Counted from the stretch's first letter, positions 1-8,252 are shown. The stretch is 64,000 nucleotides of DNA from Novosphingobium panipatense (GCF_002149965.1 NZ_MSQB01000002.1:72026-136025), one strand, 5' to 3'. Program-made: numbers and translations. Notes: generated by a model from the letters alone, not told the origin.

Positions 1-16
1 CGGCGAATTTCCAAAC
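1..16. repeat. Probable right edge of a compound palindrome (copy R0)
   Basis: The first bases, CGGCGAATTTCCAAAC, match the right-hand edge of copy R2 near 20062-20075 (AGCGAATTTCCAAAC) and resemble the edge of R1 near 2710-2720. They lie 22 bases beyond the stop codon of the minus-strand gene at 39-464, the same placement seen for the other copies. Only the edge is in the window, so the call depends on this short match and on position. Confidence 0.4.
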
Positions 17-38
17 AAGCGCATAGCGCCCCTCTTCT

Positions 39-464
39 TCACCTCACCCTCTTCTTCACAGGCGCCTTCTTCTTCACCGGTGCCTTCTTGGCTTCCGGCT
101 TGGCGTCCTTGCAGGGCCAGGCCTTGCGGGTGGCGGCAAAGACCTGCTCCGAGGCCGATCCCTTGCGGTCCTTGGGATTGCGCCGCAAGTAGTCGATCGT
201 GACGGTCTTGAGCTCGCCGATCGTCACGTCCGCCGGGAGGCAGCTGTCCAGCTTGTTGACCTTGCGCGTGGTGTTGAAGGCATCCACGGCCCCGGTGATA
301 TAGGCGATGCACTCATAGGTCTTCTCGACATAGGCATCGCTGCCCCGCTCGGTCGTGCAGACGGCATAGAGCTCGTCCCCGGTGTAGAAACCGGCATTCG
401 CGGCCACCGGAAACAGCGCGGACGGCGCAAGCAGCAGGGCGCAGGCCAGCTTTCTGGACATCAT
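39..464 (-). CDS. Rap1a/Tai-family secreted protein
   Basis: A 141-residue protein with an N-terminal signal peptide (hydrophobic stretch about residues 6-24, ending near ANA) followed by a cysteine-containing domain of roughly 90 residues: F-x-x-GDELY-x-x-C, a central C-x-x-Y-I-x-G-x-x-DAF, a Cys-Leu-Pro motif and a final W-P-C. This pattern fits the Rap1a/Tai family, whose founding members neutralise Serratia type VI effectors but which is mostly uncharacterised. The tail is very Lys-rich, with a repeated KKAPVKK unit. No type VI genes or paired effector are nearby, so an immunity role is not claimed. It is probably periplasmic. The neighbouring Lrp gene lies on the same strand 90 bases upstream. 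Confidence 0.6.
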   Translation of the reverse strand: MMSRKLACALLLAPSALFPVAANAGFYTGDELYAVCTTERGSDAYVEKTYECIAYITGAVDAFNTTRKVNKLDSCLPADVTIGELKTVTIDYLRRNPKDRKGSASEQVFAATRKAWPCKDAKPEAKKAPVKKKAPVKKRVR

Positions 465-554
465 TCTCGAATCTCTCCAATCAGGCCGCCGACCTTTGGG
501 AGAAATCGCCCGCAGGTCAATCGCGGCGCGGATCGCCGCGCGGTTCGGACCCTT

Positions 555-1013
555 TCACGCAGGCGGCAGCGGCGCGGAGCGCTTGGCATGCTGCATGACC
601 ACCAGGGTCTTGAAGGTGCGAACATGCTCCTCCCCGTGGAGCACCCGCCGCGCGAAGGCGTCGTAATGCTGCATGTCCTGCGCCGCCACCTGCAGCACCA
701 GGTCGTGGTCCCCGGTGACGTACCAGACGTCGATCACCTCGCGCGCCTGCCGCAGCCGCGCGATCAGATCGTCCACCACCCGGCCCTTGTCGGTATCCAG
801 CGAGACCAGCACGATCATCGTCACCAGCCAGCCCATCGTCCGGGGCGAGACCAGCGTCACCTCCCGCTCGATCGCGCCTTGTTCGCGCAGGGCCCTGACC
901 CGGCGATAGCAGGCAGGCGCGGAGAGCCCGACCACCTCCGAAAGGTCCGGCATCGAGATCCGCGCATCGCGCTGAAGTTCGGTAAGGATGCGCAAGTCGA
1001 ACGCATCGGGCAT
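555..1013 (-). CDS. Lrp/AsnC family transcriptional regulator
   Basis: A 152-residue Lrp/AsnC-type regulator. Residues about 1-55 form the winged HTH (DLRILTELQRDARISMPDLS, then SAPACYRRVRALREQG) and residues about 60-140 form the RAM/AsnC ligand-binding domain (VTGDHDLVLQV). I chose the internal ATG at 1013 because it matches the family's usual start; an upstream start at 1076 would add 21 residues that look unlike the family. It is divergent from an EamA-type exporter at 1179, the classic arrangement in which an Lrp homologue controls an amino-acid exporter. Binding to the 165-bp shared gap is inference. Confidence 0.85.
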   Translation of the reverse strand: MPDAFDLRILTELQRDARISMPDLSEVVGLSAPACYRRVRALREQGAIEREVTLVSPRTMGWLVTMIVLVSLDTDKGRVVDDLIARLRQAREVIDVWYVTGDHDLVLQVAAQDMQHYDAFARRVLHGEEHVRTFKTLVVMQHAKRSAPLPPA

Positions 1014-1178
1014 GGAATCGGTCTCCAGAAGGGGTTTGCCGATAAATATTATCGCCAGGCAGCAATCATAAAGCACCTTTATCGCGACACGGCGATAAAA
1101 CGCCGATGTTCGTTGCCGCCGAAAAATACCCGTCCGGGCATTTCAAACGCGCTCTCAACCCTTCGAGCCGAGAGTTCC

Positions 1179-2159
1179 ATGGTCCTGCGCCGTATCGCCA
1201 CCCGTTCCGCTTCCAGCGATTTCGCCCCTCTTGCCGCCGTTGCGACCGCAATGGTGTCGATCTGCTGGGGCGCCTCGATCGCCAAGACCCTGTTCCCGGC
1301 GATCGGGCCAGCCGGCGCCACCGCGCTGCGCCTGTCGCTGGCGGCGGTGATCCTCTGCGGTGTGTTCCGGGTCTGGCAGAGACCGTTCGACCGGCACATG
1401 CTGCGGGCCGCCCTGCCCTACGGCCTTGCGCTCGGATGCATGAACCTGCTGTTCTACTGCGCAATCCAGCGCATTCCGCTGGGCATCGCGCTCGCCACCG
1501 AATTCACCGGACCGCTCGCGGTCGCCACCTTCTCCTCGCGCCGCCGCGTGGATCTCGCCTGGGTCGCCCTGGCGGTTGCCGGGCTGGCGCTGCTGCTGCC
1601 GCACGAGGTTTCCGGCGGCGCCTCAGGCAAAGTGGCCGGGGGCGCGCTCGACCCGGTCGGCGTCCTGCTGGCACTCGGCGCAGGGGTGTTCTGGGGGGCC
1701 TATATCCTGCTCGGCAAGCGCGCGGGCGAAGCGCTGGGCGCCGCCGCGCCCGCCTATGGCATGACCGCCGCCGCTCTGGTCGCCCTGCCGTTCGGCGTGG
1801 CGCAGGCCGGCACGGCGCTGCTCCAGCCCCATGTCCTCGCGACCGCGCTGGTGGTGGCGATCTTCTCCAGCGCGATCCCCTATTCGCTGGAAATGTTCGC
1901 GCTGCGCCGCCTGCCTACCAAGAGCTTCGGCATCCTCACCAGCGGCGAACCCGCAGTCGGCGCGCTGACGGGGGCCCTGCTCATGGGAGAGACGCTGCCG
2001 ATGGTCAAATGGCTAGGCATCGCCGCCGTCGTCGGCGCGAGCATCGGCACGACGCTGACGGCGTCTTCCCGCAGGCCGCCCCTTATAGAACCCGGCACCG
2101 GCCCCGGCACCGAGCCCGGCACCGAACCCGTCATCAAACCTGTAGTTAGCGAGGCCTGA
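1179..2159 (+). CDS. EamA/RhtA-type inner-membrane exporter
   Basis: A 326-residue DMT-superfamily protein with about ten hydrophobic segments arranged as two EamA repeats (about residues 15-145 and 160-295). Features such as SICWGASIAKTLFP, an ATEFTGPLAV segment and GEPAVGALTGALLMGE place it near RhtA-type threonine/homoserine exporters. The start at 1179 gives a normal-length N-terminus; longer in-frame extensions would run back through the opposite-strand Lrp gene. The C-terminus ends in a low-complexity tail of GTxPGTEPGTEPV repeats, encoded by a short near-tandem DNA repeat at about 2093-2130 and absent from typical family members. Substrate is inferred from the divergent Lrp-type regulator. 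Confidence 0.82.
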   Translation: MVLRRIATRSASSDFAPLAAVATAMVSICWGASIAKTLFPAIGPAGATALRLSLAAVILCGVFRVWQRPFDRHMLRAALPYGLALGCMNLLFYCAIQRIPLGIALATEFTGPLAVATFSSRRRVDLAWVALAVAGLALLLPHEVSGGASGKVAGGALDPVGVLLALGAGVFWGAYILLGKRAGEALGAAAPAYGMTAAALVALPFGVAQAGTALLQPHVLATALVVAIFSSAIPYSLEMFALRRLPTKSFGILTSGEPAVGALTGALLMGETLPMVKWLGIAAVVGASIGTTLTASSRRPPLIEPGTGPGTEPGTEPVIKPVVSEA

Positions 2160-2209
2160 TCCGCCCCGCGCGGCTTGCGCCTCGCGGCGATTGCGCGCAT
2201 GCGTCCGGG

Positions 2210-2509
2210 ATGCCGCAAGCCTCCGACATACAGCTCGCCATCTTTTCCCAGGCCGTCGACGCAATAGGCGGCCAGCGCGCGCTGGCCCGGCACCTCGGCA
2301 TCGCCGAACGCGACGTGCGCGGCTGGATCTCGGGCGAGGTCCCCCTGGACTACGCCACCTTGCGCGAAACCGCCCGCGCCCTGATCGCCCACTCGGACAT
2401 GTGCCGCCGCCTGGAACGCAAACTCTCGCCCGCCTTCAGCGAGAACCTGACGGAGCAGCAACTGGAAGGCCTGTCCCAGCCCGAAACCCGCCGCCCGGCC
2501 TCGGAATGA
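2210..2509 (+). CDS. Small HTH-like protein of unknown function
   Basis: A 99-residue protein with no signal peptide. Residues about 15-50 (GGQRALARHLGIAERDVRGW followed by ISGEVPL) resemble a Cro/YdaS-like helix-turn-helix: a GxQxxLAxxLG start and a recognition helix ending in W-I-x-G. The C-terminal half is charged and ends in a Pro/Arg-rich tail. It starts 50 bases after the exporter gene on the same strand and may be co-transcribed with it. Compound palindrome R1 begins 13 bases after its stop. DNA binding is plausible but unproven. Confidence 0.6.
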   Translation: MPQASDIQLAIFSQAVDAIGGQRALARHLGIAERDVRGWISGEVPLDYATLRETARALIAHSDMCRRLERKLSPAFSENLTEQQLEGLSQPETRRPASE

Positions 2510-2522
2510 GCGGAAGCCTTTT

Positions 2523-2720
2523 TGAAAATTCGCCGCAAGCGGATTTTGGAGGCCCCGGCCCGATTCTTTTGTTAGGTGCGCCATTCGCATCCGCGAATGG
2601 CTTGCGGCACCGGCCCCAAAGTCTTTCAGGCGCCCCCACCCACCACCCAACGGTAGTATCCTGCGGGTGGTGGGTGGGGGCGTGGGCCGGTGCCGCAAAA
2701 TCCGCCCGCGGCGGATTTCC
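2523..2720. repeat. Compound palindrome copy R1
   Basis: From left to right: a mini-hairpin (AAAATTCGC...GCGGATTTT), a hairpin GCCATTCGC/GCGAATGGC, then a long stem. The inner arms CGCCCCCACCCACCACCC (2631-2648) and GGGTGGTGGGTGGGGGCG (2665-2682) enclose a 16-nt loop containing GGTAGTATCCTGC. Outer arms GCGGCACCGGCCCC (2604-2617) and GGGCCGGTGCCGC (2684-2696) pair outside them, and a right mini-hairpin AAATCCGCC/GGCGGATTT follows. It fills most of the 455-bp gap between two convergent genes. The remainder (2721-2964) shows no gene, only small palindromes and an A/T-rich patch near 2919-2935. Confidence 0.85.
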
Positions 2721-2964
2721 AAAAAAGACAGGCCCCACGAAGAATCCGCGGGGCCCGAAGGATTTGGGTCCAGTCCGAAATGCATTCCGAAAGCGCGCGA
2801 TGGCGACCGCCGGACAGCGTTCCATAGAAACCGCACGCAGATCCCGCGAATGCGGGAGAGGGTTCGCAACTGCGCTCGGCATGGGGGTAATTCGCGAAGG
2901 ATGTAATTGTTCCCGGACGAAAAAATAATTTTTGCGAGTGCGAAGAAATTCGGATTGAGGACGT

Positions 2965-3537
2965 CTACAGCTTCTCAAGTGCCGAGTGCATATCGGCGAT
3001 GTGGCGATCCACTTCGTCGATCTGACCTTTCATGGCGCTGTAGACGGCCTGCCCTTTTTCGGAGAATGTCGCAATCTTCGCCAGGTAGTCGCTATCGCCG
3101 ATTACGGCCTGACTGGCAGCCTTGGCCGCTTCGACCATCTTGTTGAAATCCTCGCTGACCGGCTGAACGAAAGTATGCCGCATATCGTCGCGCAGGCGAT
3201 CGAGCCGCTCGATCTGATCCTCATCACATTTCGTCTTTCCGATACCGGTCTTCCCATTCGCGAAAGTCGCCTGAACCCTTCGCATGGCGTCGATACGACG
3301 CTCCTGCTTCGCCATCCTCTGTTCGATTTTCCGATATTCGGATTCCGTCCGGGCATGATCCAGTTGTTCCCGGGTCAGATAATAAAGCAGCACCGCCACC
3401 ACAACCTGCCCCAAAGCACCAACCCCTGCGATCGCCACACTTCCCTTGTCGGCCCCGAAACAGACCGCAGCCGGAATCGCCAACACGCCCACCGCCCCGC
3501 AGAGCAACACGGCCTGCAAAGGTTCCAGTCGCTTCAT
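2965..3537 (-). CDS. Orphan membrane-anchored coiled-coil protein
   Basis: A 190-residue protein I do not recognise. Two hydrophobic segments (about residues 8-27 and 34-54) form an N-terminal hairpin in the membrane, followed by a long charged helical region (about 57-190), rich in Glu, Arg, Lys and Gln, that looks coiled-coil. A likely topology is two membrane helices with the coiled coil on one side. Base composition is visibly less GC-rich and codon use less biased than in neighbouring genes, and the gene stands alone between R1 and tRNA-Lys, which suggests acquired DNA. The 211-bp gap upstream is also relatively AT-rich and should hold its promoter. Confidence 0.6.
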   Translation of the reverse strand: MKRLEPLQAVLLCGAVGVLAIPAAVCFGADKGSVAIAGVGALGQVVVAVLLYYLTREQLDHARTESEYRKIEQRMAKQERRIDAMRRVQATFANGKTGIGKTKCDEDQIERLDRLRDDMRHTFVQPVSEDFNKMVEAAKAASQAVIGDSDYLAKIATFSEKGQAVYSAMKGQIDEVDRHIADMHSALEKL

Positions 3538-3731
3538 GTGTGCCTCCTATACCGATACGGCCAGGCAGCTCGCAAACCGCCGCAGCCAATTACCGGAAAT
3601 ATAGAAGATTTCTCGAACGAAGCCGTTATAATGAAAGGATAATAACATAGCGTAGCGCTGCAAGCCGCCGTAAGGCGATCATCGAACAGCAACTTCCTGA
3701 AACGACGTCCGCACAAACCTGGGGACGTCTC

Positions 3732-3753
3732 CACCACCTTTGGAAAGGTGGTG
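3732..3753 (-). terminator. Hairpin formed with the tRNA-Lys 3' end
   Basis: CACCACCTTT (3732-3741) is perfectly complementary to AAAGGTGGTG (3744-3753), and the second arm contains the encoded CCA and the last bases of the tRNA. On the tRNA strand the transcript could therefore fold its own 3' end into a 10-bp hairpin. There is no U-run, so it may be a processing signal rather than a true intrinsic terminator. Confidence 0.4.
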
Positions 3754-3824
3754 AGCCCTGCTGGGTTCGAACCAGCGACCTACTGATTAAAAGTCAGTTG
3801 CTCTACCGACTGAGCTAAGGGCCC
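3749..3824 (-). tRNA. tRNA-Lys (anticodon TTT)
   Basis: The reverse strand folds as a 76-nt tRNA. The acceptor arm GGGCCCT pairs with AGGGCTC (one G-U pair). The D arm carries AGCTCAGTCGGTAGAGC, the anticodon loop CTTTTAA has anticodon TTT, and the T arm is GGTTCGAACC-like. Discriminator A and an encoded CCA complete the 3' end. It lies downstream of folK on the same strand, 39 bases after the folK stop. Confidence 0.95.
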
Positions 3825-3863
3825 CCGTTGCCGGGATCAGCCGGCGAAGCGGCTGTGAAGGCG

Positions 3864-4373
3864 TCACCTAGGGGCAGGGCGCGGCTTGGTCAAGCGGGCA
3901 TGAAGCTGATTGATCGTAAGACCCGTCAATGGGTCGCGCCAGGGGCCGGCAATCCGGCGCGCGGGGCCGAGGACGAAGTCGCGGGTTCGGAAGGCGGGGT
4001 GCGGCAGGATCAGGCTTTCATCGCCCTCGCCGCCCGCCCAGGGCCCGCCGCTCCACAGCACGAGGTCGAGGTCCAGCACGCGCGATCCCCAGGCCTGGCC
4101 CTGGCGGCGGCGACCGAACTTGTGTTCGATCTTGTGCAGCTTGTGCAGCATCTCGTCGGGTTCGCGCTTGCTGCGCACCACGGCCACGCCGTTGGCATAG
4201 CGGCGGCGCGAGGGGCCGATCGGGGCGCTTTCGATCACCGGCGAGGCGGCCATGACCTCGTACTTGCCGCTATCCAGCGCCGCCAGCGCCGCGGCGAGCA
4301 CCTTGCGGGGGCCGCCGTGGCGCGGGTGGCGCATGTTGGAGCCGAGCGCGACGAGATAGTGATGCCTGGCCAA
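3864..4373 (-). CDS. folK: 2-amino-4-hydroxy-6-hydroxymethyldihydropteridine pyrophosphokinase
   Basis: A 169-residue cytoplasmic enzyme of folate synthesis that transfers pyrophosphate from ATP to 6-hydroxymethyl-7,8-dihydropterin. It carries the N-terminal YLVALGSN strand, the S-P-V-I-E-S segment (residues 44-49), the loop around GPSRRRYANG, and the HPPK signature GSRVLDLD (residues 96-103) with its Mg-binding aspartates. Length matches the family. The start is TTG at 4373 with a GGGGGG ribosome-binding stretch 8 bases upstream; no in-frame ATG lies nearby. The gene is 42 bases downstream of the amidase gene on the same strand. Confidence 0.93.
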   Translation of the reverse strand: MARHHYLVALGSNMRHPRHGGPRKVLAAALAALDSGKYEVMAASPVIESAPIGPSRRRYANGVAVVRSKREPDEMLHKLHKIEHKFGRRRQGQAWGSRVLDLDLVLWSGGPWAGGEGDESLILPHPAFRTRDFVLGPARRIAGPWRDPLTGLTINQLHARLTKPRPAPR

Positions 4374-4415
4374 GTTCGATGCCCCCCGATTATGCCGTAA
4401 GCATCGGGGCTCGTA

Positions 4416-5279
<864 letters not shown>

Positions 5280-5308
5280 GGTAATCCCAAATAGAATGGG
5301 GGCCTCTA

Positions 5309-6169
5309 TCAGCCTCGCTTGCGGAACAGAAGGGTCATGCGGTCGCTCTCGCCGATGGCGAGGTACTTCTCGCGGTCCTTGTCCTTGAGCGCCAGGGTGG
5401 GCGGCAGGGTCCAGACGCCGTCCGGCCAGTTCGCGGTGTCCTTCGGATTGGCGCTGATTTCGGACTGGCCGACGAGGTCGAAGCCGTTGTCCTTCATGAA
5501 GCGGATGACGTCGGCCTCGCGCAAGTAGCCCTTCGAACCGTCGGCATAGTCGGCGGGTGCATCCGGGCGGGCGCGGTGCTGCTCGATGCCGATATAGCCG
5601 CCGGGCTTCAGGAGATCGCGCATGGCGGCGAATTCGCTGCCGGCGATGTTCCAGCGCAGCAGGTTGTGCATCATGCGCGGCACGATGATGACGTCGAACG
5701 TGCCCTTCTCGCCCTCGGGAATCGCGCCGAGGGTATAGGCGGCGAACCTGTCGGCGGGGAGGCCGGTGAACTTGGCCACGCTGTCCGGGTAGCCCGCCGC
5801 ACTCTTGCGGATGCCATCCTTCGTCTCGGGCTTGAAGGCGGGCGCGTCGGGATTGAAGTAGAGCCCCACGAGGTGCCCCTGCTGGCCGAGATAGAGGCCG
5901 AGCAGGCGCGAGTACCATTCGCCGCCCGGCGCATATTCGCCCACTTTCATGGTCGGGCCGACGCGGAAGAAGCTGAGGGTTTCCACCGGATGGCGATACT
6001 GGTCGCGCGCGCGGTCGTCCTTGCGCGCGGGGTTGGAGGCGGCGAGTTCGAGCAGCGCCTCGCAGCCCTTGCAGGATTCGGCTTCGGTTGTCTCTTCCGC
6101 GGCGGTCGCGGCGGCGGGCATGGCGATCATGCCAAGCAGGGACGAAAGGGCGATCAGGGCGCGGCGCAT
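5309..6169 (-). CDS. Predicted exported class I SAM-dependent methyltransferase
   Basis: A 286-residue protein beginning with a clear signal peptide (RRALIALSSLLGMIAMPAAA, cleavage near ATA). The mature part resembles the COG4798-type predicted methyltransferases: a GGEWYSRLL segment, a Rossmann region with GTFDVIIVPRMMHNL (motif II position), LKPGGYIGIEQH (post-motif II) and a C-terminal strand MTLLFRKRG. I chose the ATG at 6169 because GGGAGAAT precedes it by 3 bases. A Cys-x-x-Cys (CKGC) lies just after the signal peptide. Export of a SAM-dependent enzyme is puzzling because SAM is cytoplasmic; the substrate is unknown. Confidence 0.75.
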   Translation of the reverse strand: MRRALIALSSLLGMIAMPAAATAAEETTEAESCKGCEALLELAASNPARKDDRARDQYRHPVETLSFFRVGPTMKVGEYAPGGEWYSRLLGLYLGQQGHLVGLYFNPDAPAFKPETKDGIRKSAAGYPDSVAKFTGLPADRFAAYTLGAIPEGEKGTFDVIIVPRMMHNLLRWNIAGSEFAAMRDLLKPGGYIGIEQHRARPDAPADYADGSKGYLREADVIRFMKDNGFDLVGQSEISANPKDTANWPDGVWTLPPTLALKDKDREKYLAIGESDRMTLLFRKRG

Positions 6170-6289
6170 GCGATTCTCCCGTGGGTATTGCAATGGAGAC
6201 TGAACCTAGTTTCCGTCGCCCCAATGACAAGCCGTCCAAGTGTACCTATCTAGCGACAAAATCTCCCCCTCATGAGGACATGCAAGACA

Positions 6290-6835
6290 ATGGAAACGGC
6301 AATCGTTGCAGGCGGGTGCTTCTGGTGTACCGAAGCGGTCTTCCGCGACGTCATCGGCGTGGATTCCGTGGAAAGCGGCTATATCGGCGGCACCGTGCCG
6401 AACCCCACCTACAAGCAGGTCTGCGAAGGCACCACAGGCCATGCCGAGGCGATCCGCGTGAACTACGACCCTGCGGTGCTGTCCTACGGCGACCTGCTCG
6501 ACGTGTTCATGGGCACGCACGACCCGACGCAGCTCAACCGCCAGGGCAACGACGTGGGCACGCAGTACCGCTCCGCGATCTTCCCGCTGGACGAGGCCCA
6601 GGCCGCCGAGGCCGAAGCGGCCGTCGCCCGTTCGAACGAGGACAACGGCGGCAAGGTCGTCACCACGATCGAGGGCTTCGCGGACGGCAGCCAGAACGAG
6701 GAATGGTATCCGGCCGAGGACTATCACCAGGAATACTGGGACGGCGAAGGCCAGCGCAACCCCTACTGCCTCGCGGTGATCCCGCCCAAGCTGATGAAGC
6801 TGCGCAAGAGCTTCCAGAACAAGGTCAAGGGCTGA
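6290..6835 (+). CDS. msrA: Peptide-methionine (S)-S-oxide reductase
   Basis: A 181-residue MsrA that reduces methionine-S-sulfoxide in proteins and free methionine. The N-terminal GCFWC motif carries the catalytic Cys10 and a second Cys13. The family segments GYIGG, GTTGHAEAIRVNYDP, FMGTHDPTQLNRQGNDVGTQYRS and EDYHQEYW are all present. There are no obvious C-terminal resolving cysteines beyond one in NPYC, as in many bacterial forms. An alternative ATG at 6272 adds six residues; METAIVAGG is the usual start. No leader peptide, so cytoplasmic. It stands alone and is divergent from the exported methyltransferase. Confidence 0.95.
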   Translation: METAIVAGGCFWCTEAVFRDVIGVDSVESGYIGGTVPNPTYKQVCEGTTGHAEAIRVNYDPAVLSYGDLLDVFMGTHDPTQLNRQGNDVGTQYRSAIFPLDEAQAAEAEAAVARSNEDNGGKVVTTIEGFADGSQNEEWYPAEDYHQEYWDGEGQRNPYCLAVIPPKLMKLRKSFQNKVKG

Positions 6836-6863
6836 CCTGAAAAACGGCCTCTAAAACATTTGC

Positions 6864-6896
6864 TTTCGCCGTGTCTCACCATGAGACACGGCGAAA
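6864..6896 (+). terminator. Perfect 15-bp inverted repeat after msrA
   Basis: TTTCGCCGTGTCTCA (6864-6878) and TGAGACACGGCGAAA (6882-6896) are exact complements with a 3-nt spacer. It lies 29 bases after the msrA stop and 73 bases before the PEP-CTERM gene. There is no U-run on the plus strand. It could be a terminator for msrA or an operator for the next gene. Confidence 0.5.
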
Positions 6897-6969
6897 CGAA
6901 CCATATCCAAACCTTCGCGGACAAGTACTTAGCTCGCCTATCGAACCGTTCCTTTGGCGAGTCCCCTTC

Positions 6970-8043
6970 ATGTCCGCTCTTCGCAAGCTTTCGCTTTCCG
7001 CTGCCGTTGCCGCCGTTGCCTTCGCGGCCAGCCCCGTGCTTGCATCCTCGGGCATGATCGCCGGGATCGACGTGCTGAAGACCTGGAACCTGGTGGTGCT
7101 GGGCGACCTCACGTCCTCTTCCGAAGTCGAGGGCCGGACGTTCGTGGGCGGCAATCTCGACGGCAATTCGTCGAACTACCAGATCACCACCCTGCCCCCT
7201 TCATCGACGGGCACGCCGGGCCTGACCGTGGTGGGTGACGTCAACGGCGGCCACAAGAACCTCAACAATGGCTCGGGCGCGATCGTAGGCGGCAACGTCA
7301 ACAGCGGCTTCAACCTCAACGGCGCGGCGCAGAACGTGCAGGTGGGCGGCACGATCAGCAACACCAACGTCAACAACAACACCGTGACCTCGGGCCTTGC
7401 CGCCAGCAATCCGCAGTTCGCGCAGAACCTGACGCAGCAGAAGAGCCTCATCGAAACCTCGATGGAAGGCCTCAGCCACTCGATGAGCACCGAGACGGCC
7501 AACAGCCAGCTCACCATCAGCGGCAATCGCGGCACCTTCAACGCCCAGCCCGGCGCGAACGGCGTGGCCGTGTTCAACATTTCCGCCGCCGACCTCGACA
7601 AGATCGGCGAGATCCAGTTCAACCTCAACGGCGCGGACACGGCGATCGTCAACGTCTCGGGCAAGTCCATCAGGCTGGACGACAACTTCCTCGGCGGCAC
7701 CAATAACCTCGGCGAGAAGGTGGTCTGGAACTTCCACGAGGCCGAAAACCTCTCGCTCACCACCGCCTGGGGCGGCTCGGTGCTCGCTCCCGGCGCCGAT
7801 GCGACGACCGCGAACTACATCCAGGGCTCGGCCGTGTTCGGCAACCTCGTCCAGAACGGCGAGATGCACGTCGGCACTTACACCGGCGGCTACACCCCTG
7901 GCGATCCGGGCAGCTCGACCAGCTCGGGCGGCAATTCCTCGGGCGGGCCGACCGACGTGCCGGAACCGGGCATGATCGGGCTCTTCGCGCTGGGGCTTGG
8001 CGCGCTGGTGTTCTGGCGTCGTCGGCGCGCCGTGGCGGTTTAA
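6970..8043 (+). CDS. Choice-of-anchor A family protein with PEP-CTERM sorting signal
   Basis: A 357-residue exported protein. The signal peptide covers about residues 1-24 (AVAAVAFAASPVLA). The mature part is a beta-rich choice-of-anchor A domain starting IAGIDVLKTWNLVVLGDL, rich in Asn, Gly, Ser and Thr, with the conserved NFHEAENLSL and GGSVLAPGA segments. After a Ser/Gly linker (SSTSSGGNSSGGPTD) comes a PEP-CTERM signal: VPEPG, a hydrophobic helix (MIGLFALGLGALVFW) and a basic RRRR end. Exosortase would cleave this signal and pass the protein to the cell surface or exopolysaccharide. No exosortase gene is in the window. I chose ATG 6970 because it starts the signal peptide. Confidence 0.85.
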   Translation: MSALRKLSLSAAVAAVAFAASPVLASSGMIAGIDVLKTWNLVVLGDLTSSSEVEGRTFVGGNLDGNSSNYQITTLPPSSTGTPGLTVVGDVNGGHKNLNNGSGAIVGGNVNSGFNLNGAAQNVQVGGTISNTNVNNNTVTSGLAASNPQFAQNLTQQKSLIETSMEGLSHSMSTETANSQLTISGNRGTFNAQPGANGVAVFNISAADLDKIGEIQFNLNGADTAIVNVSGKSIRLDDNFLGGTNNLGEKVVWNFHEAENLSLTTAWGGSVLAPGADATTANYIQGSAVFGNLVQNGEMHVGTYTGGYTPGDPGSSTSSGGNSSGGPTDVPEPGMIGLFALGLGALVFWRRRRAVAV

Positions 8044-8205
8044 GGGCAAGGGTAGAAGCAGGGGCCATCGCCCCTGCACCCCAATACGTCTAGGTCACGC
8101 AGGCCAACGCCGATGCGCGCCCATGGCGGCGTCGGGAGACCTATTGGCTGCGCCGCAGGGAGCGCACTACCGATAGGGCGCGCGCAAGGTCGACATTCCG
8201 AGGGT

Positions 8206-8240
8206 CTGGGGGATCTCCTGAGCTTGTCGAAGGGCCCCAG
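8206..8240. repeat. Short palindromic remnant in the PEP-CTERM/rsmB gap
   Basis: CTGGGG (8206-8211) and CCCCAG (8235-8240) bracket the sequence CTGAGCTTGTCGAAG, a motif resembling the inner part of dispersed intergenic palindromes in sphingomonads. It lies in the 209-bp gap between two convergent genes and could act as a bidirectional transcription stop. The rest of the gap shows no gene. Confidence 0.3.
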
Positions 8241-8252
8241 GACTTCCCCTTC

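Noticed and set aside
39..2509. Toxin-antitoxin pair
   Set aside because: The small HTH protein at 2210-2509 has no toxin partner nearby and follows an exporter gene.
2523..2720. Compound palindromes as ordinary intrinsic terminators
   Set aside because: None has a U-run after the stem, and R3 and R2 are followed by separate classical terminators within about 60 and 25 bases respectively (the latter on the opposite strand).
3749..3824. tRNA-Lys as attachment site of an integrated island
   Set aside because: I found no second copy of the tRNA 3' end nearby and no integrase gene.
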